Assembly: GCF_020381325.1 (NCBI RefSeq)
Contig: NZ_JAGSPI010000001.1
Span: 434,001 to 498,000 of the forward strand
Direction: 5' to 3'
Source of the DNA: Providencia vermicola
GTDB lineage: Bacteria; Pseudomonadota; Gammaproteobacteria; Enterobacterales; Enterobacteriaceae
Length of the DNA stretch: 64,000 nt
Position 1 is the first letter of the stretch, and every line of letters begins with the position of its first letter. This document shows positions 8,892 through 16,935 of this stretch, in pieces. The notes below the pieces were generated by a model. The model saw nothing but the letters and a program-made list of their open reading frames with translations. It ran no database searches and had not been told where the DNA came from. A program made the position numbers and the translations under genes.

Positions 8892-9323
8892 ATGAATAAA
8901 TATTTAATGTTTATATTTGCCACAGTTTTTTTGGGTGCGAGTGCTTCTAGTCAGGCTAATACAACTATCCCAAATGATGGATTGAATAAATATTGCCAAG
9001 ATGAAGAACAAACCATGGATGAAATCTATGAAAATGGAGCCTTGACTAAGTGTTATTTTGCGGGAAGCTCTTTATCTGAAGCGTATAAACATTATCGTAG
9101 TGGGTTAATTGAAGATGGTCAGTTATTCTTAGCTGAAAAGTTAGTCATCAAAAAAAATATGGCAATGCCTTGCCCAGTAGAAGGATGCATTGCTATTAAT
9201 TACCGTTGGGATGGCGATAAAAAATTAAATATTGTTCAGGAGTTCGAGGGTGGTGAGACACACTTACAATTTACGCAAGAGAATCAAGGTACAACGATAG
9301 CAATAACTCAACATATGGATTAA
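8892..9323 (+). CDS. Secreted four-cysteine protein of unknown function
   Basis: The protein has 143 residues. Residues 1-22 form a signal peptide ending in SSQANA-like sequence (ASSQANT). The mature part has four cysteines (KYCQDE, TKCYFA, MPCPVEGC), enough for two disulfides in the periplasm. No enzymatic motif is visible and I do not recognise the family. It begins only five bases after tyrR, so it is probably read through from tyrR. No terminator is evident directly after it. Confidence 0.75.
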   Translation: MNKYLMFIFATVFLGASASSQANTTIPNDGLNKYCQDEEQTMDEIYENGALTKCYFAGSSLSEAYKHYRSGLIEDGQLFLAEKLVIKKNMAMPCPVEGCIAINYRWDGDKKLNIVQEFEGGETHLQFTQENQGTTIAITQHMD

Positions 9324-9540
9324 TTTTATCTTCAATAACACAATGGTGAGTCAGTGGAGAAGGGCAAGGTACCTATCTTTTCGGCTTATTTTTGCAGTTT
9401 ATCTCTTTTAAACTTTCCTGCGTGAGTAAACTTTGAGCAATCTCCTTGCTTGTTGACTATTTTTCCTGCTATATAACATAGACAGCTGCTGTATTGGGTT
9501 CTCATCTTATTTAATAGGGTTTAGCCTACAAGGAGTTGCC

Positions 9541-9915
9541 ATGGATCAATTCACGATTAATTTTGTTGTTAATCTTAAGCTACGCGAGTATATGGCCCAA
9601 TGCCATTACAAAAATGATATGTTTGAGTCTGCGGCGTCAGCAGCAGAGCTTTATTTAATGAATAAAGCTGCGGTTAAATACTTAGCGAAGAAAAATCGTT
9701 TTACATGGGAAGTTTTGGTTAAAAATGGCCATAAGCCCCGAGATTTGATTATTGATATTCTGACATCTTGTTGCCCTATTACACAGGATCAGGCGCTAAA
9801 AATCTTAAGTACGTTATCCCACACATTGATTAGTTACATGAAAGGTAACCCGCTATTCGTTAATGTTGTTAATGCTAAAAATCACCACCCACTGTATTGG
9901 GCTTATGTTGATTAA
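9541..9915 (+). CDS. Cytoplasmic protein of unknown function
   Basis: The protein has 124 residues, largely helical, with no signal peptide or membrane helix. An AAGGAG ribosome-binding site sits just before ATG 9541. The composition is mildly basic, with a C-terminal segment rich in His and aromatic residues (NAKNHHPLYWAYVD). I recognise no domain. It has its own upstream region of 217 bp and a hairpin terminator after it that is shared with the convergent tpx gene. Confidence 0.7.
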   Translation: MDQFTINFVVNLKLREYMAQCHYKNDMFESAASAAELYLMNKAAVKYLAKKNRFTWEVLVKNGHKPRDLIIDILTSCCPITQDQALKILSTLSHTLISYMKGNPLFVNVVNAKNHHPLYWAYVD

Positions 9916-9949
9916 TGTGATAACTATTGAAAGATAAAATTGAGATACA

Positions 9950-9976
9950 AAAAAGCGGGAAATTATCCCGCTTTTT
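9950..9976. terminator. Bidirectional terminator between the 124-residue ORF and tpx
   Basis: AGCGGGA (9954-9960) pairs with TCCCGCT (9966-9972) around AATTA. A-run and T-run flank it on either side, so it can end both convergent transcripts. Confidence 0.88.
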
Positions 9977-10005
9977 TATGTTAGAGGCTCGATAATCAAA
10001 TAAGC

Positions 10006-10509
10006 TTATTTCAGGCTGTTTAATGCGTTATCGTAGTCAGGTTCTTCAGTAATTTCAGGTACTAATTGGCTATAAATGACTTTGTCATTTTCATCTAATA
10101 CAACGACAGAGCGTGCAGTTAAACCTTTTAATGGGCCACTTGCAATTGCAACGCCATAATCATCAGCAAAAGAAGGGCTACGGAAAGTGGATAATGTGAC
10201 GACATTATCGAGGCCTTCAGCACCACAAAAACGTGCTTGAGCAAAAGGCAAGTCAGCAGAAATGCACAGAACAACTGTGTTATCAAGGTCGTTAGCAAGT
10301 TGGTTGAATTTACGAACAGAGGCCGCACAAACCCCGGTATCCACGCTTGGGAAAATATTTAATACTTTGCGTTTACCAACATACGTTTCTAATGTGGCTT
10401 CACTAAGATCTTTTGCGACTAAAGTAAAAGGTTTTGCTTTTGTGCCAGATTGCAAGAAAACACCATTAACTGCGATATCATTACCTTTTAATTTAACTGT
10501 TTGCGACAT
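10006..10509 (-). CDS. tpx: Tpx, periplasmic-type thiol peroxidase
   Basis: The protein has 167 residues, the usual Tpx length. It is a two-cysteine atypical peroxiredoxin that reduces hydrogen and alkyl peroxides with thioredoxin. The peroxidatic Cys61 sits in PSVDTGVC and the resolving Cys95 in QARFCG, with the third conserved Cys at 82, all at E. coli positions. There is no signal peptide. It ends at a bidirectional terminator shared with the gene at 9541-9915. Confidence 0.97.
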   Translation of the reverse strand: MSQTVKLKGNDIAVNGVFLQSGTKAKPFTLVAKDLSEATLETYVGKRKVLNIFPSVDTGVCAASVRKFNQLANDLDNTVVLCISADLPFAQARFCGAEGLDNVVTLSTFRSPSFADDYGVAIASGPLKGLTARSVVVLDENDKVIYSQLVPEITEEPDYDNALNSLK

Positions 10510-11157
10510 GAATTTTTCTCCCGTTTATAAGTTATATCAGTGCCAACTTAACCTGTTTCTTAAGGAAAATCTTTGCGATAAAAGGTTTTCATTCAGGCTA
10601 AATTAGACCTTTGAGTTTTACATTCTATTAATGACCAAAATAAACTGTATACCGAAAAACTAACTGTATACCTTAACGTATATGCGGCGCAAGGACGTTA
10701 CTTGTATGGCTAGTTAGTTTCTCACAGTCAGCGATTATATAACTGACAATCACTAGCTGAGTTTACGTTTTTTATTATATTGTCTTTTAAAATACGTTAT
10801 TGAGTGTAACAAAAGTAAGGTTATAAGTATCGGTTTCTTTAGTGATCATCAGTTTATCAGCCCAATTATAAGGGGATGGGCGAATGTATCAGAGGGCTAT
10901 AACAATTAAAGTAAGCCATCTATTGAAAAATCGTACCAAAGATTAATTTGTTATTCAGTAACTGTATTCATAAATTAAACTGGATGTATGGATTTTTAAA
11001 ACACGAAAGCATATGATGCAAAAAGGAAAACATTCCACTTTGTATGGATGTATCCACGATAAATTCGGTAGTGCTGTTAATGCGTTAGTCTCTTTTCAAT
11101 ACTGTGTCGCTAAACATTTAGCTGATTTCGTTTATATTAACAAAGATAGAAAATAAC
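10510..11157. other. Long intergenic region between tpx and mppA
   Basis: About 650 bp divide the divergent tpx and mppA. Visible structure: an 11-base direct repeat AACTGTATACC at 10643-10653 and 10662-10672, 19 bp apart, and a nested inverted repeat near 10708-10770 (GCTAGT/ACTAGC outside GTCAG/CTGAC) followed by a T-run. A 45-codon frame ending just before mppA lacks a convincing ribosome-binding site. The mppA promoter must lie here. I recognise no RNA family. Confidence 0.45.
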
Positions 11158-12780
11158 ATGCATAAACCTTCATTCTCTCCTTTAGCTGTATTGTTAGCTT
11201 CACTTTTTCTTACTACACCGGCTATTAGCGCAATTATTCCAGCTGGGACAATTTTAGCTGATAACCAAACCGTAACTCGCCATTTGAAAGATGAGCCCGC
11301 GTCATTAGATCCTATTAAATCAGTCGGGTTGACCGAAGCGCAAGTCATGCGTGATTTATTCGAAGGCTTAGTGAACCAAGATAGCCATGGCAAACCTGTT
11401 CCTGGTGTTGCACTCAAATGGGAGACTGCAGATAACCGTATTTGGACATTTACACTCAGACAAGATGCTCGTTGGTCAAATGGTGAACCTGTAACTGCCG
11501 ATGATTTTGTCTACAGTTGGCAGCGTTTGGTTGCACCTGCAAATACATCTCCTTTTGCGTGGTTTGCCGCATTGGCAGGGATTAATAATGCGCAAGATAT
11601 TATTGATGGCAAACTATCTGTGGAGCAGTTAGGTGTGGAAGCGGTTGATAAACACACACTAAAAATTGTGCTTAATAAGCCAGTCCCTTATTTTCCCTCT
11701 TTAGCTGCAAATTTTAGTTTATATCCAGTTCACCGTGGGACTATTGAAAAATTAGGGGCGGATTGGATTAAAGTAGGTAATTTAGTCGGTAATGGCGCTT
11801 TTACGCTAGCTGACCGCGTCGTAAATGAAAAAATTGTTTTAACCCCAAATCCTTATTATTGGGATCATAAAAATACAGTTATCACCCAAGTCACATTTGT
11901 TCCTATTAACCAAGAGTCCCATGCGACAAACCGTTATTTAGCGGGTGATTTAGATATTACAGAGTCATTCCCGAAACAACGTTATCAAAAATTATTGCAA
12001 GATATTCCTAATGAAGTGTTTACACCTGACCAATTAGGAACTTATTACTATGCTTTTAATACACAACGTGCGCCAACAAATGATGTGAGAGTAAGAAAGG
12101 CGTTATCAATGGCAATTGATAGACAATTAATTGCGAGTAAAGTATTAGGAACAGGTGAAAAACCTGCTTACTATTTTACACCTGATGTGACGGATGGTTT
12201 TAAACCTGAAAAAGGACTTTATAATAGCCATTCGCAAAAAGAATTAGATCAACAGGCGAAAACATTATTACAAGAAGCGGGTTTCGGGCTTAACCATCCC
12301 TTAGAACTGACTTTATTGTATAACAGTTCAGAAAATCACCAAAAAATTGCCATCGCTATTGCTTCAATGTGGAAGAAAAAATTAGGGGTGAATGTCAAAT
12401 TAGTGAATCAAGAATGGAAAACGTACATCGACAGTCGTAATACAGGGGATTTTGATGTTATCCGAGCATCTTGGATTGGTGATTTTAATGAGCCTTCAAC
12501 ATTTTTATCACTTTTAACATCACAACATAGCGGTAATATTCCAAAGTTTAATAGCCAGCAATATGACCAAGTGATGAACTCTGTAAGTATAGAAACCAAT
12601 GCACAATTGCGAAACCGTTATTACAATAGTGCAGAAGCTATTTTAGCGAAAGAAGCGCCTATTGCGCCGATTTATCAATATACTAACGCACGGTTAATTA
12701 AACCGTGGCTTAAAGGGTATCCTATTGAAAATCCAGAAGATGTAGCATATAGCCACAGTTTCTATATTATTAAGCATTAA
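11158..12780 (+). CDS. mppA: MppA, periplasmic murein tripeptide/oligopeptide-binding protein
   Basis: The protein has 540 residues and carries a signal peptide (LAVLLASLFLTTPAISA). It is an SBP family 5 (OppA-like) binding protein. The run RHLKDEPASLDP near the mature N-terminus, the DITESFPK and GTGEKPA segments and the C-terminal GYPIENPEDVAYS closely follow E. coli MppA rather than OppA. MppA delivers the murein tripeptide to the Opp permease. No permease genes are adjacent, as in E. coli. An imperfect GC-rich stem (12797-12819) follows the stop and probably terminates transcription. Confidence 0.92.
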   Translation: MHKPSFSPLAVLLASLFLTTPAISAIIPAGTILADNQTVTRHLKDEPASLDPIKSVGLTEAQVMRDLFEGLVNQDSHGKPVPGVALKWETADNRIWTFTLRQDARWSNGEPVTADDFVYSWQRLVAPANTSPFAWFAALAGINNAQDIIDGKLSVEQLGVEAVDKHTLKIVLNKPVPYFPSLAANFSLYPVHRGTIEKLGADWIKVGNLVGNGAFTLADRVVNEKIVLTPNPYYWDHKNTVITQVTFVPINQESHATNRYLAGDLDITESFPKQRYQKLLQDIPNEVFTPDQLGTYYYAFNTQRAPTNDVRVRKALSMAIDRQLIASKVLGTGEKPAYYFTPDVTDGFKPEKGLYNSHSQKELDQQAKTLLQEAGFGLNHPLELTLLYNSSENHQKIAIAIASMWKKKLGVNVKLVNQEWKTYIDSRNTGDFDVIRASWIGDFNEPSTFLSLLTSQHSGNIPKFNSQQYDQVMNSVSIETNAQLRNRYYNSAEAILAKEAPIAPIYQYTNARLIKPWLKGYPIENPEDVAYSHSFYIIKH

Positions 12781-12796
12781 TCTTAGATGTGACTAG

Positions 12797-12825
12797 CGGC
12801 CTGTATTGTGTATGGGCCGTTTTAT
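12797..12825 (+). terminator. Terminator after mppA
   Basis: CGGCC (12797-12801) pairs with GGCCG (12815-12819), followed by TTTTATT. The stem is short and the loop is 13 bases, so strength is uncertain. Confidence 0.5.
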
Positions 12826-13141
12826 TGTATTTTCTAAAAAAAACTCCTCCCACTGGAGAATGGGAAGGAGGACCAAAAAGGAATAAACACTACGCTTTTA
12901 TCATAAAAAATTTATAGACGAGTTTATTGCTCGTTTGTGTCAAATCAGTGATGCTTATTTAACAAAAATGGCGCTTTTTTTTTATTAAAGCTCATTTGGT
13001 TATATTTTGTATCTTGTTGATTTCGTTAATTACCTATGAATAGCTACGTGAATAGCATTATCAAACATTTCGTTGAAATTATTGCAATATTTCCTCTATT
13101 CTATTAAAAATAACTTATTATTTATAAAAGGGAGATATTGC
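12826..13141. other. Intergenic region before zntB
   Basis: It holds an imperfect purine/pyrimidine hairpin at 12844-12870 (CTCCTCCCA against TGGGAAGGAG) and then AT-rich DNA with the zntB promoter region. I see no gene or recognised RNA here. Confidence 0.4.
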
Positions 13142-14125
13142 ATGGCGTTGGTTTATGGTTCGTTATTTGAAAACTCAAATCCTGTACATGCATTTCAATT
13201 AAATGGAAATGGGGGCCTGCTTCCGATTGATGTTAATGCGAGTGCAACGCAGCAATGTCCATTTTGGCTTCATTTTGATTATAAAGATCCAAAAAGTTTT
13301 AATTGGATCCAACAATCTGAGTTATTTAATGACCAAGTAAAATCGGCGTTGTCAGGACAATCAGGGCGCTGGCGGTTAATTCGAGTTGGTGATGGCATAT
13401 TATTGACATTACAAACCTTAAATACCAATGCAGGGCAGCGTCCAGAGCAACTTGTCGCATTCCGTGTATTTATCAATAACCGCATTATTATTTCAAGCCG
13501 ACACCGTAAAGTGAATTCGTTGGACTCTGTTATTGATGATCTGAAAGAAGGGGTGGGAGCACAAAGTACAGGTGATTGGCTTGTTGAAGTGGCAGATTCT
13601 ATCACAGATGAAATTAGTGATTTCACAGATTCTTTGCATGAACGCTTGATTGAACTTGAAGATGTCATATTAAATGGCGAAATTCCTGAGCGTGGTGAAT
13701 TAGCATTATTACGTAAGCAAATTATTGTTGTTCGTCGTTACATGGCACCACAAAGAGATATGTTATCTCGCCTAACGGCAGAAAAGTTACTTTGGTTGGA
13801 TGATACTGATCGTCGTAGACTTCAAGAAATTTCAGATAGATTAGGCCGATGTATCGAGGATTTGGATGGCTTTATTGCACGTACCGCGATCATCTCTGAT
13901 GAAATTACTAATATGATGACGGAGATGATGAATCGCCGTATTTATACGATGTCACTGATGGCGATGATTTTTTTACCGACAACATTTTTGACAGGGCTAT
14001 TTGGCGTTAATTTAGGCGGGATACCTGGAAATGAATTTCGTTTTGCTTTTAGTGTATTTTGCGTATTACTTGCCGTTTTAATTGGAACGGTGCTGTGGTG
14101 GCTACGAAAAAGCCGCTGGCTCTAA
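13142..14125 (+). CDS. zntB: ZntB, CorA-family zinc transporter
   Basis: I start it at ATG 13142 behind GGGAGA, giving 327 residues, exactly the E. coli length; the frame extends 23 codons further up without a good start. A long cytoplasmic domain rich in charged helices is followed by two C-terminal membrane helices. Between them is GVNLGGIPG, which carries the GxN signature of the CorA superfamily in its ZntB form. ZntB moves zinc across the inner membrane. The FnrS gene follows directly. Confidence 0.96.
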   Translation: MALVYGSLFENSNPVHAFQLNGNGGLLPIDVNASATQQCPFWLHFDYKDPKSFNWIQQSELFNDQVKSALSGQSGRWRLIRVGDGILLTLQTLNTNAGQRPEQLVAFRVFINNRIIISSRHRKVNSLDSVIDDLKEGVGAQSTGDWLVEVADSITDEISDFTDSLHERLIELEDVILNGEIPERGELALLRKQIIVVRRYMAPQRDMLSRLTAEKLLWLDDTDRRRLQEISDRLGRCIEDLDGFIARTAIISDEITNMMTEMMNRRIYTMSLMAMIFLPTTFLTGLFGVNLGGIPGNEFRFAFSVFCVLLAVLIGTVLWWLRKSRWL

Positions 14126-14159
14126 ATTCGATGACTTATTTTGTATAACCAGACCTAGT

Positions 14160-14173
14160 TTGAGATAAATCAA
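14160..14173 (+). promoter_or_regulatory. FNR box of fnrS
   Basis: TTGAGATAAATCAA differs from the FNR consensus (TTGAT-N4-ATCAA) at one base. Its centre lies 42.5 bp before the inferred FnrS start at 14209, the class II activator position. A -10 (CATTAT) is at 14196-14201. Confidence 0.88.
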
Positions 14174-14208
14174 TAAAACTAATGGAGTTTTAGGGCATTA
14201 TTACTTCC

Positions 14209-14332
14209 GCAGGTGAATGCAACGTTGAGCGATGAACGTTGTGCTCCATAATTGTAGTTTTTCTCATATTGAGTTCTTATACAGAATAATTGACCACTGT
14301 AATGCCGATGTAATTTACATCGGCTTTTTTTT
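14209..14332 (+). ncRNA. fnrS: FnrS, FNR-activated small RNA
   Basis: The 5' end GCAGGTGAATGCAACG, then GCGATG and GTTG-GCTCCAT segments, match E. coli FnrS, which also lies just after zntB. The length of 124 nt agrees with about 122 nt in E. coli. A GC-rich terminator (GCCGATGTAA at 14304-14313 with TTACATCGGC at 14315-14324) ends in eight T residues. In E. coli, FnrS is made without oxygen and represses mRNAs for aerobic enzymes such as sodB and maeA through Hfq. The FNR box at 14160-14173 supports the same control here. Confidence 0.93.
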
Positions 14333-14347
14333 GCTTAAAATCTGATA

Positions 14348-14379
14348 GCAAAAAATAACCTCCAGCTAGGAGGCTATTT
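14348..14379 (-). terminator. Terminator of ttcA
   Basis: On the minus strand AAATAGCCTCC pairs with GGAGGTTATTT (one wobble) around five bases and is followed by a T-run. It lies just past the ttcA stop. Confidence 0.82.
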
Positions 14380-14385
14380 AACGGT

Positions 14386-15300
14386 TTATTTCACCTCGAC
14401 AATATCTAAGCGCTGCGTAGTAAAATCGGGTGTATCATCTTCATCAATGAAAGGCTGTGTTGGCATTTCTTCTCGATCAAAGGCTAAATCACCGCCAGCG
14501 ATAACGTCATCACCATGCGAAATATTTTTAAAATCAAATAGTTCAGTGTCACATAAGTGAGAAGGAACAATATTTTGTGTTGCACGGAACATGGTTTCAA
14601 TCCGGCCTGGATAACGTTTATCCCAATCACGCAGCATTTCTTTAATTACTTGGCGCTGTAAATTTGGTTGTGAACCACACAAGTTGCAAGGAATAATCGG
14701 GAATTCTTTCGCTTGAGCAAAACGTTCAATATCTTTTTCACGGCAATAAGCGAGAGGGCGAATCACAATATGTTTTCCATCATCACTCATTAGTTTTGGT
14801 GGCATGCCCTTTAATTTGCCACCATAAAACATGTTTAAGAACATAGTTTGTAAAATGTCATCACGGTGATGCCCTAATGCAATCTTGGTTGCACCTAATT
14901 CCGTTGCTGTACGGTACAGAATGCCACGACGCAAACGTGAGCACAAAGAACAGGTTGTTTTCCCTTCAGGTATTTTTTCTTTCACAATACCGTATGTATT
15001 TTCTTCAACAATTTTATATTCAACACCTAAATTATCGAGATAAGCGGGCAGAATATGCTCAGGAAAACCGGGTTGCTTTTGGTCAAGATTAACTGCGACT
15101 AACGAAAACTGAATAGGCGCGCTTTTTTGTAAACTTTGCAAAATGGAAAGTAACGTATAGCTATCTTTCCCGCCAGATAAACAGACCATGATACGATCGC
15201 CATCTTCAATCATATTGAAGTCAGCAATAGCTTGCCCAACATCACGGCGAATCCGTTTTTGTAATTTGTTTAAGTTGTACTGTTCTTTATTGGTTGTCAT
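14386..15300 (-). CDS. ttcA: TtcA, tRNA 2-thiocytidine synthetase
   Basis: The protein has 304 residues. The PP-loop ATP-binding motif SGGKDS is at 42-47, and the iron-sulfur cysteines fall in CSLC (117, 120) and CNLC (205, 208), as in the TtcA family. The enzyme adds sulfur to cytidine 32 of certain tRNAs. It faces fnrS and has its own terminator at 14348-14379. The C-terminal 40 residues are acidic and less conserved. Confidence 0.96.
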   Translation of the reverse strand: MTTNKEQYNLNKLQKRIRRDVGQAIADFNMIEDGDRIMVCLSGGKDSYTLLSILQSLQKSAPIQFSLVAVNLDQKQPGFPEHILPAYLDNLGVEYKIVEENTYGIVKEKIPEGKTTCSLCSRLRRGILYRTATELGATKIALGHHRDDILQTMFLNMFYGGKLKGMPPKLMSDDGKHIVIRPLAYCREKDIERFAQAKEFPIIPCNLCGSQPNLQRQVIKEMLRDWDKRYPGRIETMFRATQNIVPSHLCDTELFDFKNISHGDDVIAGGDLAFDREEMPTQPFIDEDDTPDFTTQRLDIVEVK

Positions 15301-15574
15301 TCTATAAGATTCTGTTGCGGATTGTTATTTATGTTGCTGATAGATAGTAGTTTTATAAAATTTAATTAGTATTTTTATTGTTTTTTATAAATCGCTATTA
15401 GCAAAAATCTGTGAAAAGAAGCACATAATAACAGAATCGAGGGGGGGAGTGATACTTGTTAGTAAAAAGACATTTTTAACATGTGACACTTATTCTATAA
15501 AAGGCGTCATTATCGTGTTTATCTGATTGAATAATGGAAAGTTGCCTATTAGGCTAAGGTAAAATGGAGGAAAT

Positions 15575-15721
15575 ATGCCAGCAACGAACCCTGTAGATCT
15601 TATTGCGTTAACACTTGCAAATACCATAAAAATGGTTGTTACCCCAATCGATTATGTATTCCAAAGTGGGGCTGTCGGAGATGTGTTCTACATTAGCTGG
15701 CTTCTTATTAGCGAGTTGTAG
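15575..15721 (+). CDS. Small 48-residue protein, unknown
   Basis: A frame of 48 codons begins at ATG 15575 after an excellent GGAGG (15566-15570). The product starts MPATNPVDLIALTLANTIKM and is amphipathic to moderately hydrophobic (VFYISWLLISEL at the end), so it may be a small membrane-associated protein. No other gene occupies the interval. A strong hairpin follows at 15754-15808. The ribosome-binding site, isolation and hairpin favour a real gene. I do not recognise the family. Confidence 0.6.
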   Translation: MPATNPVDLIALTLANTIKMVVTPIDYVFQSGAVGDVFYISWLLISEL

Positions 15722-15753
15722 AGATAATAATTTGTCTGAAAGTACCATCTAAA

Positions 15754-15808
15754 AAGGGAAGCATGCGGCTGTCAAATTTAATCGGTTTGTCAGCAGGGTG
15801 CTTCCCTT
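15754..15808. repeat. Hairpin with dispersed-repeat core
   Basis: Perfect ten-base outer arms AAGGGAAGCA (15754-15763) and TGCTTCCCTT (15799-15808) enclose an inner motif CAAATTTAATCGGTTTG followed by TCAGCAG. A near-identical motif recurs at 44738-44761. It lies between the convergent 48-codon gene and cat and can serve as a terminator for either. Confidence 0.65.
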
Positions 15809-15849
15809 GCTTCTCAGTATGATTGAGTAACAACACTAAGATCGTTCAA

Positions 15850-16491
15850 TTAATCCGCTAATTGATTGCATAACATCTGTAATTCATTCACGAATCGGCC
15901 TACATGAAACCCATCGCAGACAGCATGATGTACTTGAATTGAAAGAGGCAATAGTATTTTATCACCTTCACGATAGAATTTCCCCATTGTAAAAATAGGC
16001 GTGAAATTGCTGGCAATATTGGCAATATTCAAATTAAAACTGTCAAACGAAACCCAAGGCAATGAAGAAATATAAAAAATATTTTCTGCTTGCGCTGGTT
16101 GAGGGGCTAGTTTGTTATCATCTTTATATAATGCTAGCTGATGATGATAATTATCCATAAAAATATGAATGTTATCAGAATACTCGCACCACAATGAGGA
16201 GAATGTTTCTGTTTGATTATGAAAAATAGTGAAACTGGGGTGTACTTTATCCCATAAAATAAGCTCATTGTTTTTTTTAGATAGCTTAAATTCATCGTGT
16301 TTATTCACTATGGATGAGAGTAAGTAAATCATCGTAGGATAAAAGCGATAGTCACGTAATGATATAAAACGATATAGCGATGTTATATCAATTTTTACTG
16401 TTAGGCTGAACCCACAGTTCACTTGTTCATTATAAACATGGTAGTGTTCTTTTCGTTGCCATGCTTCAACGTTGAATCGAGTATAACTCAT
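15850..16491 (-). CDS. cat: Type A chloramphenicol acetyltransferase
   Basis: The protein has 213 residues and is a clear CatA-type enzyme. It transfers acetyl from acetyl-CoA to the 3-hydroxyl of chloramphenicol, inactivating the drug. The catalytic motif HHAVCDGFH contains His189 and Asp193, equivalent to His195 and Asp199 of the reference enzyme; WVSFDSFNLN provides the active-site serine region. The gene sits singly in the chromosome without transposon, integron or IS sequence, as in Proteus and Providencia relatives. Its ribosome-binding site is buried in a hairpin with an upstream leader ORF (16498-16562), suggesting drug-inducible translation. Confidence 0.95.
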   Translation of the reverse strand: MSYTRFNVEAWQRKEHYHVYNEQVNCGFSLTVKIDITSLYRFISLRDYRFYPTMIYLLSSIVNKHDEFKLSKKNNELILWDKVHPSFTIFHNQTETFSSLWCEYSDNIHIFMDNYHHQLALYKDDNKLAPQPAQAENIFYISSLPWVSFDSFNLNIANIASNFTPIFTMGKFYREGDKILLPLSIQVHHAVCDGFHVGRFVNELQMLCNQLAD

Positions 16492-16497
16492 TGTTTT

Positions 16498-16536
16498 CCC
16501 CTTCTAATAATTAATAAATAACGTTATTAGAAGGGG
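16498..16536 (-). promoter_or_regulatory. Translational attenuator hairpin of cat
   Basis: Two perfect 13-base arms (minus strand CCCCTTCTAATAA and TTATTAGAAGGGG) flank a 13-base loop. The downstream arm contains the cat ribosome-binding site AAGGGG, six bases before ATG 16491, so the folded mRNA should be poorly translated. The upstream arm contains the stop codon of the leader ORF. A ribosome stalled there would open the hairpin. Confidence 0.82.
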
Positions 16537-16562
16537 GATCTTTCTGCTTTTGAAAACAACAT
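16527..16562 (-). CDS. Leader peptide of cat
   Basis: On the minus strand ATG 16562 follows GAGG by six bases and encodes the 11-residue peptide MLFSKAERSPF. Its TAA (16527-16529) lies in the upstream arm of the cat hairpin. An in-frame ATG at 16583 would give 18 residues but has a weaker ribosome-binding site. Ser4, Ala6 and Ser9 are residues of the kind that favour chloramphenicol stalling when next to the peptidyl-transferase centre. This matches the layout of inducible cat and cmlA leaders. Confidence 0.7.
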   Translation of the reverse strand: MLFSKAERSPF

Positions 16563-16597
16563 ATATTGCCTCGCAATAATCATGAATAGTTAATACT

Positions 16598-16625
16598 ATA
16601 TTAATAGAGCTACACATATTGTCGA
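16598..16625 (-). promoter_or_regulatory. Probable cat promoter
   Basis: On the minus strand TCGACA (16625-16620) and TAATAT (16603-16598) are separated by 16 bp. Transcription would start near 16591, about 100 nt before cat and just ahead of the leader ORF. Confidence 0.5.
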
Positions 16626-16692
16626 GAATAATATTCGTTATATCAAAAAAAGAGCATGTTTGATGCGACCATCAATTTTTAATTCGCATAAT

Positions 16693-16935
16693 TTAGTGAT
16701 GCGTTTCAGGATTAAGATAAATATTGAATAATATGTTTAAATCAAGGTTAAAGATTTTTGACAATATGACAAGATCGTCAATGAATATTGATAATGAGCC
16801 ATCCTCATACCTAAGATAGGTGGCTTCAGGAATGGAAATATTTTTCGCCATTTCTTGAGATGTTATTTGGCATTCTAAGCGTTTTTTCTTAATGAAATGT
16901 CCTAAAGCTATATTTCCTGATTTTTTGTTTGTCAT
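16693..16935 (-). CDS. Small XRE-family DNA-binding protein
   Basis: The protein has 80 residues and is almost entirely one Cro/CI-type helix-turn-helix (GHFIKKKRLECQITSQEMAKNISIPEATYLRYEDG). It has no sensor or oligomerisation domain beyond a short hydrophobic tail. Such stand-alone HTH proteins often control neighbouring genes or fimbriae in Proteus relatives. Its target is unknown; the upstream cat gene is controlled more plausibly by the leader. The long AT-rich region upstream could carry its own operator. Confidence 0.8.
   Translation of the reverse strand: MTNKKSGNIALGHFIKKKRLECQITSQEMAKNISIPEATYLRYEDGSLSIFIDDLVILSKIFNLDLNILFNIYLNPETHH

Noticed and set aside
10708-10770. Nested stems with a trailing T-run, possible small RNA
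   Set aside because: The T-run is separated from the stem and no promoter or known RNA family is evident, so I list it only as structure in the intergenic entry.
11014-11157. 45-codon frame directly before mppA
   Set aside because: No convincing ribosome-binding site and unremarkable composition; treated as leader DNA of mppA.
12844-12870. Purine-rich hairpin as a riboswitch before zntB
   Set aside because: The stem is imperfect, lies far from the start and resembles no riboswitch class I know.
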